Of a DNA stretch of 34,527 nt, positions 31,886 to 34,527 are shown one piece after another. A program made the position numbers and the translations under genes. How positions within the stretch are numbered: position 1 is the first letter of the stretch; every line of letters starts with the position of its first letter. This stretch comes from JAKJGV01 sp964617565 (GTDB lineage: Bacteria; Verrucomicrobiota; Kiritimatiellia; CAIQIC01; JAGNIJ01), in contig CAZTYH010000028.1 of the NCBI GenBank assembly GCA_964617565.1, positions 1 to 34,527 of the forward strand, given 5' to 3'. The notes beneath the pieces are model-generated. The model ran no database searches and was not told where the DNA came from. It was given only the letters and a program-made list of their open reading frames with translations.

Positions 31886-33013
31886 ATGAAAATCGTGTTC
31901 AGTTTTGATTCTTTCAAGGGCGGCATGAGCGCGCGCGCCGCGTGTGAAGCGGCGCGAAAAGCGCTTCTCGCAAGGCATTCCGATTGCTCGTGCGTCGCGT
32001 TGCCGATGGGCGATGGCGGCGAAGGTACCGCCGATGCAATGATGGGCGCGATGAACGGCACTTGGCGCGCGGTGCGGACAATGGGCCCGCTGCCGGACCT
32101 GGAAGCGGACTCTGGCTTTGCGTGGTTTGAAGACCGAGGTCTTGCGCTCGTTGAAATGGCAAAGTCGAGCGGTCTTCCGCTGGTGCCCGAAGACCGCCGC
32201 AACCCGCTGCTCACCACAACCTATGGAACGGGACAACTCCTCGCCGAAGCCATGCGCGCCGACGCATCGAAAATCTGGCTCGCGGTCGGCGGCAGTGCCA
32301 CCGTGGATGGCGGTGTCGGCGCGGCCATGGCGCTCGGTTGGAAGTTTCTGGACAGAAACGGCAGTCCGATCGGCTTCGGCGGCGGGGAATTGGAGCGCAT
32401 CGAAAAAGTAATCGCGCCGGCCCGGCAACAATGGCCCGAAGTCGAAGTGCTCTGTGATGTGGATAATCCATTATGCGGTGAACAGGGCGCGGCGCGTATG
32501 TTCAGTCCGCAAAAAGGCGCGTCACCGGAAATGGTCGAGCGGTTGGAAACAGGGCTCACCCATCTTGCAGGTATCGTAAAAGAGCAACTCGGGAAGAATA
32601 TTTCGGACATTCCCGGCGCGGGCGCGGCAGGCGGACTCTCCGCCGGCGCCGCGGCGTTCCTCAACGCGCGCCTGGTTTCGGGAATCAACACGGTCATTGC
32701 CGCCACCGGCTTCGAGCATGAGCTGGCAGACGCCGACTGGGTCGTCACGGGCGAAGGCTCGTTCGACGCCCAATCGCTTTGCGGCAAGGTCATCTCCGGC
32801 ATCCTCCGCGTGGCAAAGAAAACGAAAACCAGGATCGCGGTGATCGCGGGAACGGTGAAGCTGGCGGAGGAAGAATGGCGGCGCGCCGGAATATCCGCCG
32901 CTCTCCAGCTTCGGGAACCAGGCATGACCATCCCTGAATCCATCGCCCGCGAGCCGGAACTGCTGAACGCCCGCATCGCAGAGTTCGCAAAAAGGAATCT
33001 TGTAATTAACTAA
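31886..33013 (+). CDS. glxK: glycerate kinase (type I, glycerate 2-kinase)
   Basis: 375 residues, the usual length of the GlxK/GarK family (about 380). Family motifs are visible: 'SFDSFKGGMSA' at the N-terminus, 'LPMGDGGEGTADAM' (about 42-55), 'LAVGGSATVDGGVGAAMALG', 'CDVDNPLCGEQGAA', 'GAGAAGGLSAGAAAFL' and 'TGEGSFDAQSLCGKV'. The enzyme phosphorylates D-glycerate with ATP to 2-phosphoglycerate, feeding lower glycolysis, and acts in the cytoplasm. There is no obvious Shine-Dalgarno before the ATG, but the motif at residues 5-15 fixes the N-terminus. It is divergent from an HAD-IIB phosphatase and 29 bp upstream of a lipoprotein with a carbohydrate-active-enzyme look, so the glycerate may come from a sugar-linked compound such as glucosylglycerate (inference). 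The symbol denotes the family. Confidence 0.93.
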   Translation: MKIVFSFDSFKGGMSARAACEAARKALLARHSDCSCVALPMGDGGEGTADAMMGAMNGTWRAVRTMGPLPDLEADSGFAWFEDRGLALVEMAKSSGLPLVPEDRRNPLLTTTYGTGQLLAEAMRADASKIWLAVGGSATVDGGVGAAMALGWKFLDRNGSPIGFGGGELERIEKVIAPARQQWPEVEVLCDVDNPLCGEQGAARMFSPQKGASPEMVERLETGLTHLAGIVKEQLGKNISDIPGAGAAGGLSAGAAAFLNARLVSGINTVIAATGFEHELADADWVVTGEGSFDAQSLCGKVISGILRVAKKTKTRIAVIAGTVKLAEEEWRRAGISAALQLREPGMTIPESIAREPELLNARIAEFAKRNLVIN

Positions 33014-33042
33014 TTATTGGTCAATATGGCTCAAAGGTTCGC

Positions 33043-34527
33043 ATGAAAACTCCTGCTGTTTCGCTGGTCCGCATTGCCGCTACTTCAGCCCTTCTCCTTT
33101 TCCTCAACGCCTGCACCATTCGCAGACCGCCCGCGCCCGTCACGCACTGGAACGATCCGGCGCAATGGACAACCAATCTGAATCCGGCAAGCTGGGGGCA
33201 GTTGACCTCCGAGGGCGAAGACGCATCGCGCATTCTGAAGCTGGAATACAAACTCGGAGGCGATCATGGCTGGGTTGAACTCAGCCGCGAGTTGGACGCC
33301 CCTTTGCCCGAACATATTCCGGTCGTCATGCAGGTTAAATCCGAAGGCACCGGCCAGTTGGAAATCAAGCTGGTGGACGGGGACGGTTCGGTTTTCGGTA
33401 CGCGACAGGCGCTGACGGAAGAAATGGGCGATTGGACGCCCTTTGTCATCTATCCCTACAACACCGAATACTGGTGGGGCGGCGAAAACGATGAGTTCTC
33501 CGGACTCACCCGTCTCCAGATTGCCGTTTCGACCAAGGGCCGCGGCACGCTCTGGCTGAATGTGCAGGGACCGGGCCGTCCAGGGGCGCCGACGACCCTG
33601 CCGGTCGGCGGCGCCGTACTGGATCCGGACCGCGAATTGCCGGGCATCGGCTTACGCCAGCGGCGCGCAGCAGAGATGATTCCCGAAGACCCGCTGGTGC
33701 TGGAATGGCTGAAGGTCGTCCAGGACACATTCTCTCCGGAACGGCGTCTCCTGCCTTCAATGGAATGCAACGAAGCGCAGACCTTCAACAACGCGCTGGT
33801 GGCGATGGCTTTTCTCGTCAAGGGCGAGCGCGAGCGCGCGGAACGCATTCTCGACTTCTATGCGCGGGCTACGGACCGGAACAACGAGGATCCGCGGCGC
33901 CAGAACTTTTTTTATAAAGGTGAGGCGCGCGGATTTTTCCAGGCCGTGGCCTTGCGCAACGAGGGCGGCAACCGAGCCTATCACACGCGCAACGCGAACG
34001 ACCGGTGGATGGGCGACATGGCCTGGTTGATGTGCGCCTACAAATACCACGAACAACTGTACGGCCCGGAGCGCTACGCCGAAATCCGCGGCCTGCTGCT
34101 GGACCTCATGTTGAGCTGGTACGTGGAAGCAAAGGATGGTCCCGGCGGATACATCGGCCACGGCTGGCGGGCGGGCGATGCGCGGCTTCATGAAGGATTC
34201 GGACATCATGAAGGCAACATTGACGCGTACGCCGTGATGCTCCTTTACAACAAACCGGAAGTCGCAGCGAATATCCGGACATGGCTCGACCGCACGATCA
34301 GGGGGCGCAGTCTTCCTCTCGATCTCTACACATGGCGAACGCTTGCGTACGGACCGGAGGCCCTGCACCTGCTCGACATCCCCGACTTCGATCTGCGCTA
34401 CCGCAAAGTGCTTCAAGTGAATGGCGAGCCGGTGATGGGCCTATACGACCACGCCAACCTCCACATCACGAACTCGTGGCTGGACGGTGTCGGCCACATT
34501 GCCTGCGCGTACATCTCCGCGGGAAAT
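33043..34527 (+). CDS. lipoprotein with carbohydrate-binding-like domain and (alpha/alpha)6-type enzyme domain, 3' end outside the window
   Basis: The frame is open from ATG 33043 (AAAGG 6 bp upstream) to the last base, 495 residues. The signal 'LVRIAATSALLLFLNAC' has a lipobox with Cys24, so it is a lipoprotein. Residues about 35-185 are beta-rich ('VVMQVKSEGTGQLEIKLVDG', 'LTRLQIAVSTKGRGTLWLNV'), like a family-11-type carbohydrate-binding jelly roll. From about 210 a helical region begins with 'NNALVAMAFLVKGERERAER' and 'ILDFYARATD', continues with 'RWMGDMAWLMCAYKYHEQLY' and 'GGYIGHGW', and reads like an (alpha/alpha)6 toroid of glycoside hydrolases or lyases, with possible acids in 'HEGFGHHEGNIDAYAV'. 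I cannot assign a numbered family. It lies 29 bp after the glycerate kinase and is probably co-transcribed. Confidence 0.75.
   Translation, partial: MKTPAVSLVRIAATSALLLFLNACTIRRPPAPVTHWNDPAQWTTNLNPASWGQLTSEGEDASRILKLEYKLGGDHGWVELSRELDAPLPEHIPVVMQVKSEGTGQLEIKLVDGDGSVFGTRQALTEEMGDWTPFVIYPYNTEYWWGGENDEFSGLTRLQIAVSTKGRGTLWLNVQGPGRPGAPTTLPVGGAVLDPDRELPGIGLRQRRAAEMIPEDPLVLEWLKVVQDTFSPERRLLPSMECNEAQTFNNALVAMAFLVKGERERAERILDFYARATDRNNEDPRRQNFFYKGEARGFFQAVALRNEGGNRAYHTRNANDRWMGDMAWLMCAYKYHEQLYGPERYAEIRGLLLDLMLSWYVEAKDGPGGYIGHGWRAGDARLHEGFGHHEGNIDAYAVMLLYNKPEVAANIRTWLDRTIRGRSLPLDLYTWRTLAYGPEALHLLDIPDFDLRYRKVLQVNGEPVMGLYDHANLHITNSWLDGVGHIACAYISAGN

Overview
The window is a GC-rich scaffold made of eight contig pieces joined by seven runs of exactly 100 N. 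It reads as a Gram-negative bacterium of the PVC superphylum, most likely Kiritimatiellota, Verrucomicrobiota or a relative. The support is outer-membrane porin, FadL and TolC proteins, very large secreted proteins with lamin-tail (LTD) and CotH domains, secreted proteins ending in a D-rich 'GLPNWWW...EEEFAADTDPTSP' tail, and sigma-54 two-component regulation. The taxonomy is inference; there is no rRNA, tRNA, CRISPR array, insertion sequence or prophage in the window.

Layout. (1) 1-2331: an OprD-type porin cut by the left edge, divergent from a secreted C69 dipeptidase. (2) 2415-6321, minus strand: an FadL-type outer-membrane protein, a REC-histidine kinase and a VAO/PCMH-type FAD oxidoreductase. 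(3) 6322-6849: a 528-bp gene-free divergent region with DnaA-box-like words, inverted TGTACA sites and a tandem 10-bp repeat. (4) 6850-13976, plus strand: an overlapping operon of a variant ketosynthase (Cys-His-Asn instead of Cys-His-His), a 7TM-type sensor kinase, a related second kinase and an NtrC-type regulator. (5) 26228-14057, minus strand: a six-gene block of C2H2 zinc-finger/winged-helix protein, VTC polyphosphate-polymerase domain, DUF4956 membrane protein, HlyD adaptor, TolC-like outer-membrane lipoprotein, and a ~2,100-residue LTD/CotH surface protein. (6) 26411-28090, plus strand: a transglutaminase-like protein divergent from block 5, with two near-identical palindromes between them. 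(7) 30973-28191, minus strand: a secreted protein with four diverged beta-sandwich modules. (8) 31095-34527: an HAD-IIB phosphatase divergent from a glycerate kinase, followed by a lipoprotein with a carbohydrate-active-enzyme-like helical domain.

The most interesting system is block 5. VTC, DUF4956 and CotH proteins are known to me as genomic neighbours; here they are joined to an adaptor and outer-membrane channel without an ABC or RND pump, and the last gene encodes a giant exported protein carrying the CotH kinase domain. I infer a polyphosphate- or nucleotide-linked surface phosphorylation and export machine in which DUF4956 may be the inner-membrane part. The second candidate is blocks 2 to 4: a possible lipid-responsive circuit in which the FadL-like protein, the odd ketosynthase and three sensor kinases feed an NtrC-type regulator.
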